From Actinomortierella ambigua (lineage: Eukaryota > Mortierellomycota > Mortierellomycetes > Mortierellales > Mortierellaceae): a DNA stretch of 33,326 nt. Location of the stretch: the NCBI GenBank assembly GCA_016098155.1, contig JAAAJB010000393.1, positions 1 to 33,326 of the forward strand, read 5' to 3'. Below are positions 1 to 11,794 of this stretch, one piece after another. How positions within the stretch are numbered: position 1 is the first letter of the stretch; each line of letters begins with the position of its first letter. A program made the translations under genes and the position numbers. The notes beneath the pieces were generated by a model that searched no databases, was not told the origin of the DNA, and saw only the letters and a program-made list of their open reading frames with translations.

Positions 1-53
<53 letters not shown>
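1..53. repeat. GA dinucleotide microsatellite
   Basis: An uninterrupted AG/GA run of about 26 copies opens the window. It carries no coding signal and continues off the left edge, so its true length is unknown. Confidence 0.95.
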
Positions 54-56
<3 letters not shown>

Positions 57-2613
57 GGCGAGCGAGGCAGTGCACCAGCAGCCCAAAACTGCTTTTGGGT
101 TACAGGTCTTTCGGAGCTTTACAGGATGCCCAATCAATCCAACGCACGCGCCTCCCTCTGTCCCCCTTTCTTTTCCTCTCTCTCTCCCAACCCCCCCTTC
201 TTTTTTTTTTTATCAGCACAGTCTCACACTCATTTCCTCCCTTTAAAACCATTCGCCCACATCCATCCACCTGATAGCATCTGCTGATAGATCAACATCC
301 TTACCGGCTACCCCTGGCATGGCAATTATGCAGATAACCTGTTGAGTGGCTGTGGGAGAAAGGACAATGACTTTCTCCAGCATTGCCATTAGCCCACCAG
401 GCCATGAGGAATCAAGATTTAAAAAAGAAGGGTCCATGCACAAGAGACAGAGCCAGAGAGTACGACAGTCAATAAAAAAAAATCGTGTTCAAGGCTCACC
501 TCCCCCCCCCTCCCCCTTCCTGTCTTCCATTTGTCCGTCTATCCTGTCTCCCTTGCGTCTCTGTTGCTGTGTCTCTCGACCATTTTGTGTTGCTCATCTT
601 TCCACAAACTCTCTTTCTCCCCCTCCTTCCCATTGACATCTCACCAATTCACAATCACCTTGTCCTTCTTCCACCGCACATCGACCTTCCTCGGCTGCAT
701 CACGCTCATCTCTTCACCCACAGGCGGCCCTGGCTCTTTAACGACCTCTCACACCCCCTAACCCAAATATCGACCTCACCCTTCCTTGCTGCTTTGACTT
801 GCCCCACTCCCCTCCTCCCCATCTCCTCTCCTCCCTTCCTTCTCGCCTTTTATTACTCGAACCGATAATTCACACCTTTGCACAACTCACCCTGTCCCTC
901 CCGCCTTTTCCTGTCGAATGCCCTGCGGCAAGGACACCACGGATGCCCTACATGCTGAACGCCCGCCACCCTCTTCATTGGATGGCCCTCTCGGCAGCTC
1001 CGCCTCTGTCTGCCAGAAAGGTAGAGTACAAGCCCTTTCTCTATTCTCCCCTTCCCCCTCCAATCCCCTCCACCTATGACATCGTTCTATATATACTTGT
1101 GCGCACAAACAATTATTCGTCAAGCCTGTTGAAATGATGATCGAATTGGAAGAGAAGAGGAAAAGAAGGTCGAGAGTAGTACTACTTGAGCTAAAGAGAG
1201 TCAGAGATGATAGAAGAGGGGTCGATCCAGTGCGAGGGTCGTGGGGGGGGGAAGGGCAAAAAAGAAAAAAAGAAAGAGCATCACAACAAACCAACCAACC
1301 ATGCTGCCCTTTGTGTCATCTTTCTCATCCCTGACAAAAAACAACAGTGGATTTGTTGCTGCACCCTCTCTCCTTCCTCTCTCTCTCTCACTGTTTCTCT
1401 GTCGCTCTGTCCTCTCTCCCCTCCCTTTCCCCCCTCCTCCCCCTGACCATTCCCAACTTCCCCTCGGATGGTATCAATGTCCTCCTGCAGGCATCAGCAT
1501 CAAAATCAAATTTGGGTGTAGCAGACCACAGACACAGACACAGACGCAAAGACGCACAAAGAGCTTCTTGTTGGTACATTACATTTAGCTGTTTGCAAAG
1601 CGTGTTTACATGCCACCATTTTTCTTGATCCTGTCCAGTGGACCCTCTGAATCTTTTCTTCTTCTCTCAGTTCACTCAAAGGAGACTGGGTGGAGATGGA
1701 CCATGCAAGTGTGTATGTTGCTGTGCCCATCTCGGCCCAGCACTGTGATCCTTCTTTGTCGTCGCCTGACGAGAAAGACAAAAAATAACAAATGCAGTGA
1801 GGCGTTTCTCTTCTCCACTCAATCTCCCGTTCGTACTTTCTTTGCCTCCCCTTTTTTTCTCCTTCTCCATGTATGTATGCGTCTCCAACGCACTGCTTGC
1901 ACCTTTTTTGCTGCCCTTCTTCCATCCCACCACCCCCTTTTCCGTCTATTTGTGACCCATCCAACAGCACATCTCAACTCTGCAAATCATCTTCACTCTC
2001 TTGCTCTGTATCTCTCAATCTCTCAATTGCTGGAAGAAAAAAAAACACACACACACAACCATTGCACGGCACCACTCCCCACGCTATCTGTCGGCCTCAT
2101 CTGTCCCTTTTGGCAGCAGAGCTGCTTAACGTTTTTCTGTTGGTGCATGCACGCGCACGCAAGTACATTAACAAAAACAATACCAACAACAAACTCTCAA
2201 CGATCCTCCCTTTATTGCCACACACATTCTCTCTTTCTCCCTATTCTTTCTCTCATACCGACTAAAACCTTTCATTTTCCAAACAAAACATCGTCCCTGT
2301 CCATGTTGATACAATCATTGCTGACCTCCAACTTGTCTTCTTTGTTCGCTTTTACTTTTGCTCTCATTCATCTACCACCCTCTCCTCTCTATCCATTTCG
2401 CCCTTCTTTACACTCTCCCCATCTCCATCCAACCACCAACCAACGTCCTACTTCGTTGTTGTTGTTGTTTGTTGTTGTTTTTTTGTCAAACGCTGACTCT
2501 GCTCATCGGCGCACGACTCAGACGCTCACCTCTCCTCTGCGTCAATACAAGATCATCCGCTTACGAGGGACGTTCTCCAACTGCCCTTGTTGAACCAGGA
2601 CTCTCAGTCTCCG
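54..2613. other. long pyrimidine-rich gene flank, no gene seen
   Basis: About 2.5 kb whose plus strand is dominated by C/T, with many CCTCC, CTCTCT and TTTTT runs. Open frames here (for example 1610-2593) translate to Ser/Pro/Leu/His-rich sequence typical of pyrimidine bias and lack any family signature, so I do not call genes. The compositional asymmetry runs up to the start of the gene at 2614 and probably reflects its promoter and 5' untranslated region. A less biased stretch at about 240-440 interrupts the pattern. Confidence 0.6.
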
Positions 2614-5600
2614 ATGCATGCCTGCCCTCGTTTCATCTCCACAGACTCCAACGACGACAACAACTGCAGCAACTCCAAATCGCCTAAACACCTGATGGAG
2701 AGCGAACAGCAACCGCAACAGTACCATGAGCACCAATTGCTACAACATAAGCAGCAGCCCTCCTCACCTGCAACCGAAGCTCACTCATCGTCGTTGTCGG
2801 CTGCATTGCCAAGCAATCCTCACATTATCTATCCTCAACTCAGCTCCGCGGAGCACAAATCCAGTGATCACCCTCCACTCTACCTCGCGCGACCCACGCC
2901 GCCCTCTCTGGCGACCATTGGCGTCGAACACCCTCGCGAATCGTCAATAACGGCGCAGCCCCACTCAACCAAGCGGGAGGCAGGAGTCAGAGAGTTTGAG
3001 CCTCAAGAGGAGAGTAAGAGGCAGCCTAGGAGGTGTACTTCTCTCAAGAGACGCAAGCTGGGCGAGCCAAGCCTGAAACGACCCTCCCTATACAATCCCT
3101 CCTGTCCATCCTCTGCATCCCCGCTGTCCTCGTCCTCCCCTTCCCCTTCCTCCTATTCCTCGCTGCCCCACACCACCACCACCACCACCAATGTCCCCAC
3201 GGTGAATAGCACACCCCTCCCCACACCACCTTCCGACACTGCTGCTTACGAAGGCATCCTCCCCACATGCCCAATGGATCTACCGTGCCATGCTGAACAA
3301 AACACCCGCACTGACTGCAACAATGGTGCACTGTCACCTGTGTCTCCCTCCCCAAGCATGTCGACGTGTGCCCCTTTTCCTTTATGTGAGAGCGATACCC
3401 AGAATGAGAACGGACCACAGTCGCAACAAGATCACGACCATCGCCACTGTGCTACACAAAGAGTCAATTCTCAATCATTTCAGGATGGCTACCTGGTCAC
3501 GCCAGACACTCCTGCTGTTACTGCTACAACTTCTTCATCCAACGACGATAGCAGAAGCGACAACAATAACACACCGCCTATCTCGTCATCTTCCTTCCCC
3601 TCGTCCTCCCCCTCAATGTCATCGTGTGTCCTAAACAATGCAGATCAAAAGCAGGAAAGGGATCAAGGGACGTCTTCTCCTCCTCCTTCTTCTCCTGCTG
3701 CTCCCCCTGTTCATAATAGCCGTAATATGGACGGTGGAGTCGACAATACGAGAGGACAAAGAAATGAAGTAGTACAGAAGCAGCAGGAGCAACGGAGCAA
3801 TTCCAACCACGACTTTGCTCACATGGACCTGCTGGCCCACCATTCTGTCTCTCGCCAGCAAGAAGAAGACAAGCAAGCCGCGGAGGCGGCAGAGGCTGCC
3901 GCGGTGGCTCTAGTGGCTGCATCAGCTGCAGCCATCGCTGCCGCCAACACCACGACTTATACTCGCCTGTCGACTACTACCTCCACCAGCGCCATCACAG
4001 CCAGCACACAGCTATCGGCCTACACCCATCGGCTCTTGCGATCGACAAGCAACGCCAACAAAAGTCTACTCCATTCTTCGCAACCCTTTGTCACACAACA
4101 ACAGCCACAACTTCGCCACTGGCAATTCACGGATTTCCCCATCCACAAGCGGCCATTCGTGTTCAACCTTACCCACGATGGCCATTTACCGTCGCCTTTG
4201 AACAGCCAACGAAAGACCACCCGACCAGTTTTTCTTGGCTCGAGAAAGCGCTCATTTGAGGATGCCATTGAGATGGCACAACCTCTTCGAGAAGAAGAAC
4301 CTTCGACTTTGGAGCATCCTGGTTGGTTAGGAGCCATCAAGCGTCGCAAGATTCACCACTCTGCGATATTGTGGACGTCGAGCCTCTCACCTTCCCCCTA
4401 TGTCAAGTTGCTGGCCATCCGTGGCTTTTGGGATGTCATGAAGTCTCGAGTGGATCTGTCGTGGATTGACCCCAAATTCGCTTCACTCTCTTGCGAGTTG
4501 GACAACGACGACGATGGAGAGGAGGCGGATCGCGATGGTGACGAGTGTCATGAAGGCGGTATTGACAGCAGCGACCTTGACATGGACGACCAGGAGGACC
4601 ACCACTCGGATACGTTTAGCTCACCATCAAGTGGAGTGGAGGAGAGTGATGAAGGCACAGACAGTTGCGACGATGATGGCGCTCAGGTGCTGGACGGCGA
4701 TCGGATGGATACATCACCAAGCCTGTTGACCAAAGGCGACCGGATCTCTGATGCCAAACTGCAGACCAAGAGAGCCTGGACTGCAATGGGCAGCAGTAGT
4801 ATGGGAGGTGGAGAAGAAGCCTTGGGTGGTGGGACGAGCATGACGAGCGCCACACCCGACATGGCATCTGCGGTTCGGAACACTCGGAGAGGACCAAATT
4901 CTTCCAAGCGTGGATCACGCCGCAATTCGGACGCATCTACGAAAAACGTCACAGCCTCGCCTCGAACGGAGGACTGGGATTTCCGCCCATCAACCCTGTC
5001 GTCATTGCCATCTTGCCACTCTTGCATCCGTCGTGTGGTCACAAAGCACCCCAACGCCGTACTTTTATTCCGAGGCTTGTGGGCGGAGGAGGAGCGCAAC
5101 CGACGTCAGCGGCAGCAGATTCCAAACGGTGTTCACAAACCTTCACGGAGCAAGATTATCAACAGCCGACCGCTCTCGCGCGCCCACGGACCTATTCACC
5201 TGGCGCGGAGCTATGTTGCTTCGAGTGAGCAGCAGTCCAATCAGCAACAACTACAACATCAACAACAACAACACCCAAGACGGAGAATGCGGAATTCATC
5301 GGTAGCCGCAGCACAGGCTAGTGAAGACGATGAGGACGACGCTAACGAGGACGAAAACGATGAGACGACTAGCGACGAGGGTGAAGTTCCTACAGCGACG
5401 CGCGAAGAACAAGAGCGGCAACAGCAACAGGACTACGAAATGCAATTACGACGGAAACACGGCCTCAAGACGCCTCTTCGAAGTATGATTGGTGGAAGAT
5501 GAGAGGGAAATAGAGCTCTTGTGACACACGTGTGTACACGAAAAACAAAGTGCCATCGCACAGATTGCTAACAGTACTTATTATATTGTTTTTTTTTATT

Positions 5601-6487
5601 TTTGCCCAAATAGATCCCTCGTTGGTAGAGGCGTCGGCAGGATACGATTTGTCCGATTACAAGCCTTGGAAGGATGGTACTATATCACCCCAACGAGGAT
5701 GTATTCAGACGCTCGACCGCCTACGGACACATTTGTTGGAGCCCTGGCCCAAAGAGGAGGCGAAGGCCAAGGACGAATGTACTCGTATTCTGCATCGAAT
5801 GCGCGAGCAACTCAATGTTGTCATTAACCTACAAAGTATGTATTTCATGATTCTGCCACGGACGGAAAAGTGAGTGGGGAATATTGGACGCCATCGCCCA
5901 CTTTATGTCAATTTATCCTAACAGCCTGCATCCCTTCCTCGTCTGACTCTCTGCTTAAAATAGTACATCTACGGTCCATGATGAAGAGTGCACCGAACCA
6001 ACTCTCGTTCCTCCTCTCGATTCGCCATCCAGGCCAAGTCTCCATGGAGCTTCTACAAGCATTATACGGTCCGCAGTTTATAGATTCGAATGCATTCCGC
6101 ACCATTGAACAGCTGCTCTGGGGCTCAGACGGATACCATCGTCGTGCAGGCACGTCGTCGGCCGAGACGTCTCATTCGCATGCTGGTGAGGAGGACCATG
6201 ATACCCATAGTTCACAACAACAGCAAGAGCAGCAGAACGACCAGCAACACTATCACAGCAATCACCATCATCATCATCACCATCACCGCCACAGTCATCA
6301 CCAGCATCAGCTTGAATATAGCCACCAGTACGACGAGCATGATGAGAGCCGTGGAGATAGAGAGGCATATGATACTAGCAAGCACGAGGAAGAGGAAGAG
6401 GAGGACGAAGACGAGGAAATGGATGACCCGTCGACAGATATGCACTCCTCGATGGAGGCTACTGTGGACTCGTTGGGCATTCATTGA
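2614..6487 (+). CDS. large low-complexity protein with conserved-looking C-terminal helical segment, 1204 aa, unknown function
   Basis: I do not recognise this family. Exons 2614-5482, 5614-5835 and 5964-6487 join in phase (both introns phase 1; CTAAC branch-like motifs at 5568 and 5918) and total 1205 codons. The first ATG in the open frame is at 2614. Residues 1-450 are Ser/Pro/Thr/Gln-rich with an Ala run near 424-445. A denser stretch near 565-625 (GWLGAIKRRKIHHS, then FWDVMKSRVDLSWID) is followed by acidic runs. A CHSC motif lies at 801-804. Residues about 957-1105 look globular and helical (SDYKPWKDG, HLRSMMKSAP, FRTIEQLLWG), followed by a His-rich tract (about 1128-1150) and an acidic tail. 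KR-rich motifs (KRRK) and acidic/Gln tracts suggest a nuclear chromatin or transcription role, which is only inference. The intron 2 acceptor could also be at 5924, which is in frame. Confidence 0.72.
5483..5613 (+). other. phase 1 intron containing a CACGTG palindrome
   Basis: The donor GTATGA follows CTTCGAA, a CTAAC branch-like site lies at 5568-5572, and the acceptor is AAATAG at 5613. The frame before (offset 1 at 5483) and after (offset 1 at 5614) match. The unspliced frame stops at 5502, so splicing is required to reach the C-terminal 248 residues. The intron holds the 12-base palindrome ACACACGTGTGT around 5523-5535. Confidence 0.75.
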
Positions 6488-9412
6488 GAGACTCACTGCT
6501 GTCATGGATACGGGGCTCGTTCCCGGATGTTCAGGCCCATCATATTCCTGTCTTCTCCAACTACCTCCGCCCAAACCATATAACAACTGTACCAATAGCA
6601 AATTAATGGAAAAAAATTTGGTTGAGGAGAAAAGACATGTACGTTAGCATGTGCGCGCTTTTTTTTCATGATGTGAAGATGAGGGGTTTTTTTTGTGTGC
6701 TAGCTTCTTTCAGGAGAGTCCCAAATTGTAGATGACATTGTCCAGCTGGTACACACTTGCCTGAATAGGCGCTCGCCTTTTCATTGTCCTGAAGTCTCCT
6801 CTGTCTCCGATGCTCTCCCCTTTGTATTTAACCGATTACTCTTATGCATCTAAACGTGTTGAGGAAAAAGAGGGGGTGCTACAAGGGGGTAAGGAACAGT
6901 GGAGAAACAATGAAGCGATTAGGTCGTTGTCTCCAAACGAACTATTGTGAAAAAGCATGAATTCAGGGTCCATAGAAAGATAGAAACATGACTGATGTCA
7001 GCACCTTACTGCCTCGTCGCAAGATGGCCAGAATAGATCACTAGAAGCGGGTCAATAAAGGTCGCATGGCGCTTATCGTGCATCTTGCGGGTGCTGGCAC
7101 CTGAAAGACGATTCGTCTTTCCGTGGACGCTCCCCCCCCCCGCCCGTTATCTGCCTTAATTGCCTCTGTTTTCGGAGACCATTCTCCTGCTCTCCTCGCA
7201 CGCAGCCGAAACCAATCAATGCCACCAAGCATCGCAGTCATTTCTTGGCGAGCGGATCAGGCCGGCTTTGTTGGCGTGAAAACTAATACGCCTCACGAAA
7301 AGTTTTTTATTTTGTTTTAACACCACAATCAGGGCCTCGAAAGGGAAGAAAGAGCCTTCCACCACTCATGTTCAGGAAGGAGGATTTTCTTAGGCCCGGA
7401 GTGCGAAGCGAGAAAGATTGGAAGGGTACGATCATCTTTGCCTGCAACAGCCCTTGCTGAGCTGACTGAGAGGATCACTCCAATGTCGCGACAAGAGCAG
7501 AAGATACTCTCGAACCGCTATATATCTCCAGAGAACAAGGCGTTGGGCTGTTGGTTCGTAGTGTCCGCGCTGGCCAGAGCCCCTGCTGCTCGAGAGAACC
7601 TCCTGTATTTTGGTTCGCTTTTTGATGTCAAGAACAAAATGTGTAGCGTGGTGCGGTGTGGTGCGGTGTGATGGACTATTACTCCTCGCCTCTTGGTTTT
7701 CCCAGCCTCCCCAATCTCACAATTAAACAACCTCCTGACACAGGATCGTTTGAAACGATAGTCCTCCGGGTACCATTCCCTAAAGCGATCCCTTTATAAA
7801 TCATGTCTTGTCCCCACTCCTTCGCTCCTCGCTCCTCGTTTCTTCCGCTCATTAATTGCACCTACTCTTTGCGCGATAAAGTTTCGCTTCGTCTTTCACG
7901 CTCTCCACAATCTTGACCCAGTCGTTCGGTGTGTAGGACCTGGTCCGACATCCCCTAGCTCTTCTCTGTACGTTCACTCCTCCTCGACAAAACCCCTTCC
8001 TCCTTTACAAGCGTAGACACACCACGGCCCCCCCTCCTCTCACATACGCTCAATCTCGCTCGCTCTCCCCGAACATTCATCGCCACTTCTTTTCATACCA
8101 ACAGCTGTAGGGTATATACAAATCCCCAAAAGGCCTCCTCTACCAAAAAAAAACCAAACACCAAATAGGAGTTCTGCTCCACCCAGGACGGTTTGAAGAT
8201 TTTGGCAACCCTCCCAAAAGCATGCCATCAGTTCCACACACTTTCTCCATACCCTTGCAACAACAATCTGGATATTTTGTTTTGTTTTCCTTTCGCTCCT
8301 TCCCGCAGGACGTTGTTCTTCATACCTTCTCGCTTGAGGTCTGCTTTCTACTCCCCTTTACCCTTGATACTTTTTCACACTGAATGATTGTAATGGAGCG
8401 AGGAGAGAGAGAGGATACGAGCGAGTATCAGAGATTTCTCGTTGAAATGTGAAACCAGTACTTGGATCCGAGGCGCGGCGAGTTTGTTGTGGACTCTCCA
8501 CATTTTGGATTCTCTACTCCCCCCTTCTCTTCACAGGAAGGAATTTGTACATTATTTATTTTCATACAGTACACTGTGCGCTGAGTAGCGTAGCTGTACT
8601 TGTATTATTTTGATACTGTTGATGCTGTGATACTTCAATATAGCAATATCCAACTGAAGAGTACCCTCGAAAGAAGAACATAAGGGTGCAGCGTGAGTTG
8701 CGTCGTACAACGCAATATTTTTTTTTGGAAGTGTTAGGCCTGGCCATACATCAAAACCCCTGGCCTTCGTGGGTCAACAAAAAATAACGAGTTTTTGTGC
8801 ACACAATCCAAATTTATCTGCATGTACACTTGTGGCTAACCCTTCATGTTCCGCGTTCTCACTTTTTTTTTCTGCCCTGAACCATATAACTTCAGCGAAG
8901 AAACGCCCCGATCGTCTCAAGCTCACCGACACCATTACTCCATTCTGCCACAACGCCACATACCGCACCAACTCAGACCGCTCGACTAACCTGGTTGCCG
9001 GTGCTCAGATTCCTATTAAACGCCGCCGTTCGACATCCCTCCCATCCTTATTTCCTTTACGCCGCATTCCCCAAAAATACTTTGTATTGAACCCGCGTGG
9101 CTCACTGACCCAGACCCTCCCCCCACTCCCTTTCCCACAAAAGGTTTTGTTCATACCGACCTCGCTCTCGCAAAGCAAATCTGAGAACTTGCTCTTTATT
9201 CCTATCTTCCCAATCCACGGACAGCATCTAAGCAAACACCATTTCCCGCTTGACGCCACATATCTGTTTTCTGAGCTGTAATTCCCTTGGTGCTACCTAC
9301 ACTACGGTACTGTGCTCCTTCAATCGTGCTCCTGGAGACAACATCCTAGCAGTCAGTGTTGCAAGGAACGAACATCCATTCAACAAATTCCAGTAAAGGC
9401 ATAAGGCCCAAG
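6488..9412. other. 2.9 kb intergenic region, no gene seen
   Basis: Past the stop at 6487 the sequence is mixed, then becomes pyrimidine-rich from about 7700 to 9300, like the flank upstream of 2614. The longest open frames (7438-7671, 8769-9281) start at non-ATG codons, have no recognisable domain and run through biased sequence. I read the right half as promoter and 5' untranslated region of the gene at 9413. Confidence 0.55.
7651..7670. repeat. two perfect 10-bp tandem copies
   Basis: The unit GTGCGGTGTG occurs twice back to back, preceded by a partial copy (GCGTG). No function is evident. Confidence 0.85.
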
Positions 9413-11794
9413 ATGGTACAAAAAGGCAGCTCTACCCCTCCGCAGCGCAACTTCAGTCACCACCGGCATAGTTCTTCCCCACTGTCCTCATCATCGTCGA
9501 CCACCTCCTTGTCCTCATCACTCTCGACACTAGTATCTCCTGACACCTCCCCTTCCCTGTGCAACTCTGCACGTCTACACAGTTATTCTATATTAAATCA
9601 TAAGGATTTTGACGACGACGACGACGACGACGACGACCACTTTCACCACCGCCACCACCAACAACAACAACAACAACAACAACAACACAGCAGCCATACC
9701 TACCCCCATCCTCCAAGATCCTGGATGTTACGCCAACGATCAGCCATGAGCGGACCGAGAGTGATCTTGATCATCCTCATCCTCTTCATGATGTTCACAA
9801 TTCTTCACCTCCATACCTTGCACAACCCATCGACTACTGTAACGACCGACGATAACGACCCCTCCTCTCCAAACGCGATGACTAATGACCCCCCAACAAG
9901 CCACGACAGCAACCACAGTAATGACAACAACAACAACAACAACAAGGATAGCGAGCTTTCCTTAAAGATCGACCTCTTCACGGACCCCATGATCCACTCG
10001 GTAACCGAGACAGCACTGACACAAACGATCCAGTACTCGGATGGCAGGTCGGTCAAGACATATAAACCTCGGTTCTGGAACGAGCCCGAGCAGGCCAAGA
10101 AGGAGCTCGGCTCGTTCCTCGACACACTGGCAAAGCGGTCGCAGGCCAGGGCCGAGGCACGCGTCTTGGAAGCCCTCAGTTCTTCCTCGACAATGAAGGA
10201 CGAGGTGGTGGTGAGCAAAGGTTGGCACCAGGAACGGTTCTTGGGGTTCCTGCCCCTTGGTGGAGGGAATAACCAGTTCGCCAACGTCCAAAAGGCCGCA
10301 CTGTTGGCCAAACGGACAGGTCGCACGTTGGTTTTACCACCAATTTCACCAAACACACATATCAGGGTAAAAAAGAAGAACGGTTTAGTCGAAAATGAAT
10401 CATGCATCGTTGTTGAAAAAAAAACTCGTTCCTGACAAACAAACAAACAAAAAATCTTCTCCTCTTCATCGCTCTACTTCGCCTTTTTGTTGTAGGCGTG
10501 GGATGGACGGCCTTACTCCGAGTTCTACGACATCCCTGGCTTCATTCGCAACTCGGGGATCGATGTTGTGGAATGGAAGGAGATCAAGACGGTGCCCTCG
10601 GACGGGATCGACGGCTATACGCTGCCGGATCGATTCAAGGGCCACTGGGTGGACTATGCTGAAGAGTTCCCCTGCCAGGTGGTCCACGACATTGGCAAGA
10701 ACAACAAAAACCTGTACGACCGCTTCCGGAATCAATACCTCCTCAAGTTTGTCGCAGTCAACATTCCCGAGGACGAAACCCATGGCAGCGCCTCGGATTT
10801 CTCCTATGCCGAAAATGTCTTGCTCGGAAAGAGCCGTTCGTCCTCTTCTACTTCTGGACAGCAGCAGCAGAAGGAAAATCCTTCCACGACCGACTTGCTC
10901 ACCCCGCTACCTCGCGACGAGCTCTGGCAGTGCCTGTCCAGCCCATACTTCTTGGTGATGGACGACGAATCGGGCCCACGGCTCTGGTCCGATGTGGGCA
11001 AGCACCTACGGTTCAACGCACGGATGGATGCGATGACGGAACTGCTACTGCGACATATCTTGCTCGGAAAGCCCCTGGACAGTCAGAAGCTTCTGGACCC
11101 GGATCTTGGCACGAAGGAGACTGATTCCGCTTTATCATCTCCACAGCCACCATTACCTGAATTCATGATTGTGCACCTTCGCCGGGGCGACATTGTGACC
11201 AAGTGTAAGGGGCTGTCTGAAGACAAGTGTCTGGTGCAGATCGAGGAGATTGCGGTCCAGGTGGCCGAGTTTCAAAAACAACACAAGGCCGCGTGGGAGA
11301 AGCGACAGCAGCAGCAACAGAAGAAGAAGAACAAGAACAAGACGAGGCAAGATCAAGACCCACAAGAGATGTACAAACCGCTGCCAGTGTTGGTGACGAC
11401 GAACGAGAAGCGCGAGTCCGAGTTGGCGAAGCTGGATCGATTGGGCTGGATCCGAGTCGACCACGGCGATCCCGAGCCGAGGGAGACAGAGCAAGTGGGA
11501 GACCGGGTCCAAGAGGACGATGAAGAAGAGGTGGTGACGACAACGACAGGTGGGGCTGCTGCTGCTACAGGGGAGAATGAAGGAGAGTCATCGACATCGA
11601 CGAGGATCCGACTCGGAACCGAGTCGTTATTAGGTCCGTACTACCCATCGATCCTGGACGGCATCCTGTTGACAAAGGGCAAGTTTATGATCGGTATGGT
11701 CAACTCCCGCATGTCGCAGCTGGCAGCTACCCGTGGTCATGAGTGGTATGGCCATAAGACACTGCTTATGAAGGGTAAGGGAGTTGAAGCATAG
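9413..11794 (+). CDS. type II membrane O-fucosyltransferase-like protein, 750 aa
   Basis: Likely a Golgi/ER glycosyltransferase of the GDP-fucose O-fucosyltransferase superfamily. Exons 9413-10366 and 10496-11794 join in phase 0, with donor GTAAAA and acceptor TTGTAG; the join turns THIR into AWDGRPYSEFYDIPGF in frame. The cytosolic N-terminus is low complexity: Ser-rich, nine Asp at 67-75, then His/Gln runs. A single hydrophobic anchor spans about 115-137, giving type II topology. The lumenal part has the superfamily's N-terminal signature, FLPLGGGNNQFANVQKA at 279-295 with nearby LPPISPNTHIR, and the GDP-fucose-binding HLRRGD motif at 545-550. A C-terminal block (FMIGMVNSRMSQLAATRG, about 715-732) fits the third conserved block. 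A charged Gln/Lys insertion (about 575-610) and an acidic insertion (about 650-690) lengthen it beyond usual family size. The acceptor protein is not predictable. The start is the first ATG in frame. Confidence 0.85.
9611..9687 (+). repeat. trinucleotide tract coding poly-Asp then His/Gln
   Basis: Nine GAC codons are followed by CAC/CAT and then CAA/CAG codons, giving nine Asp, a His cluster and nine Gln in the cytosolic tail of the O-fucosyltransferase-like protein. Such tracts are prone to length change by slippage. Confidence 0.9.

Noticed and set aside
1610..2593. 327-residue open frame in the upstream flank
   Set aside because: It starts within pyrimidine-rich flank, translates to Ser/Leu/Pro/His-rich sequence and has no domain signature or splice partner.
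5925..5963. Alternative acceptor at 5924 adding 13 residues
   Set aside because: It is in frame, but only about two bases past the CTAAC branch-like site; the acceptor at 5963 has the roughly 40-base spacing seen in the preceding intron.
8769..9281. 170-residue open frame before the O-fucosyltransferase-like gene
   Set aside because: It starts at GTG, not ATG, and lies in biased leader-like sequence without family features.
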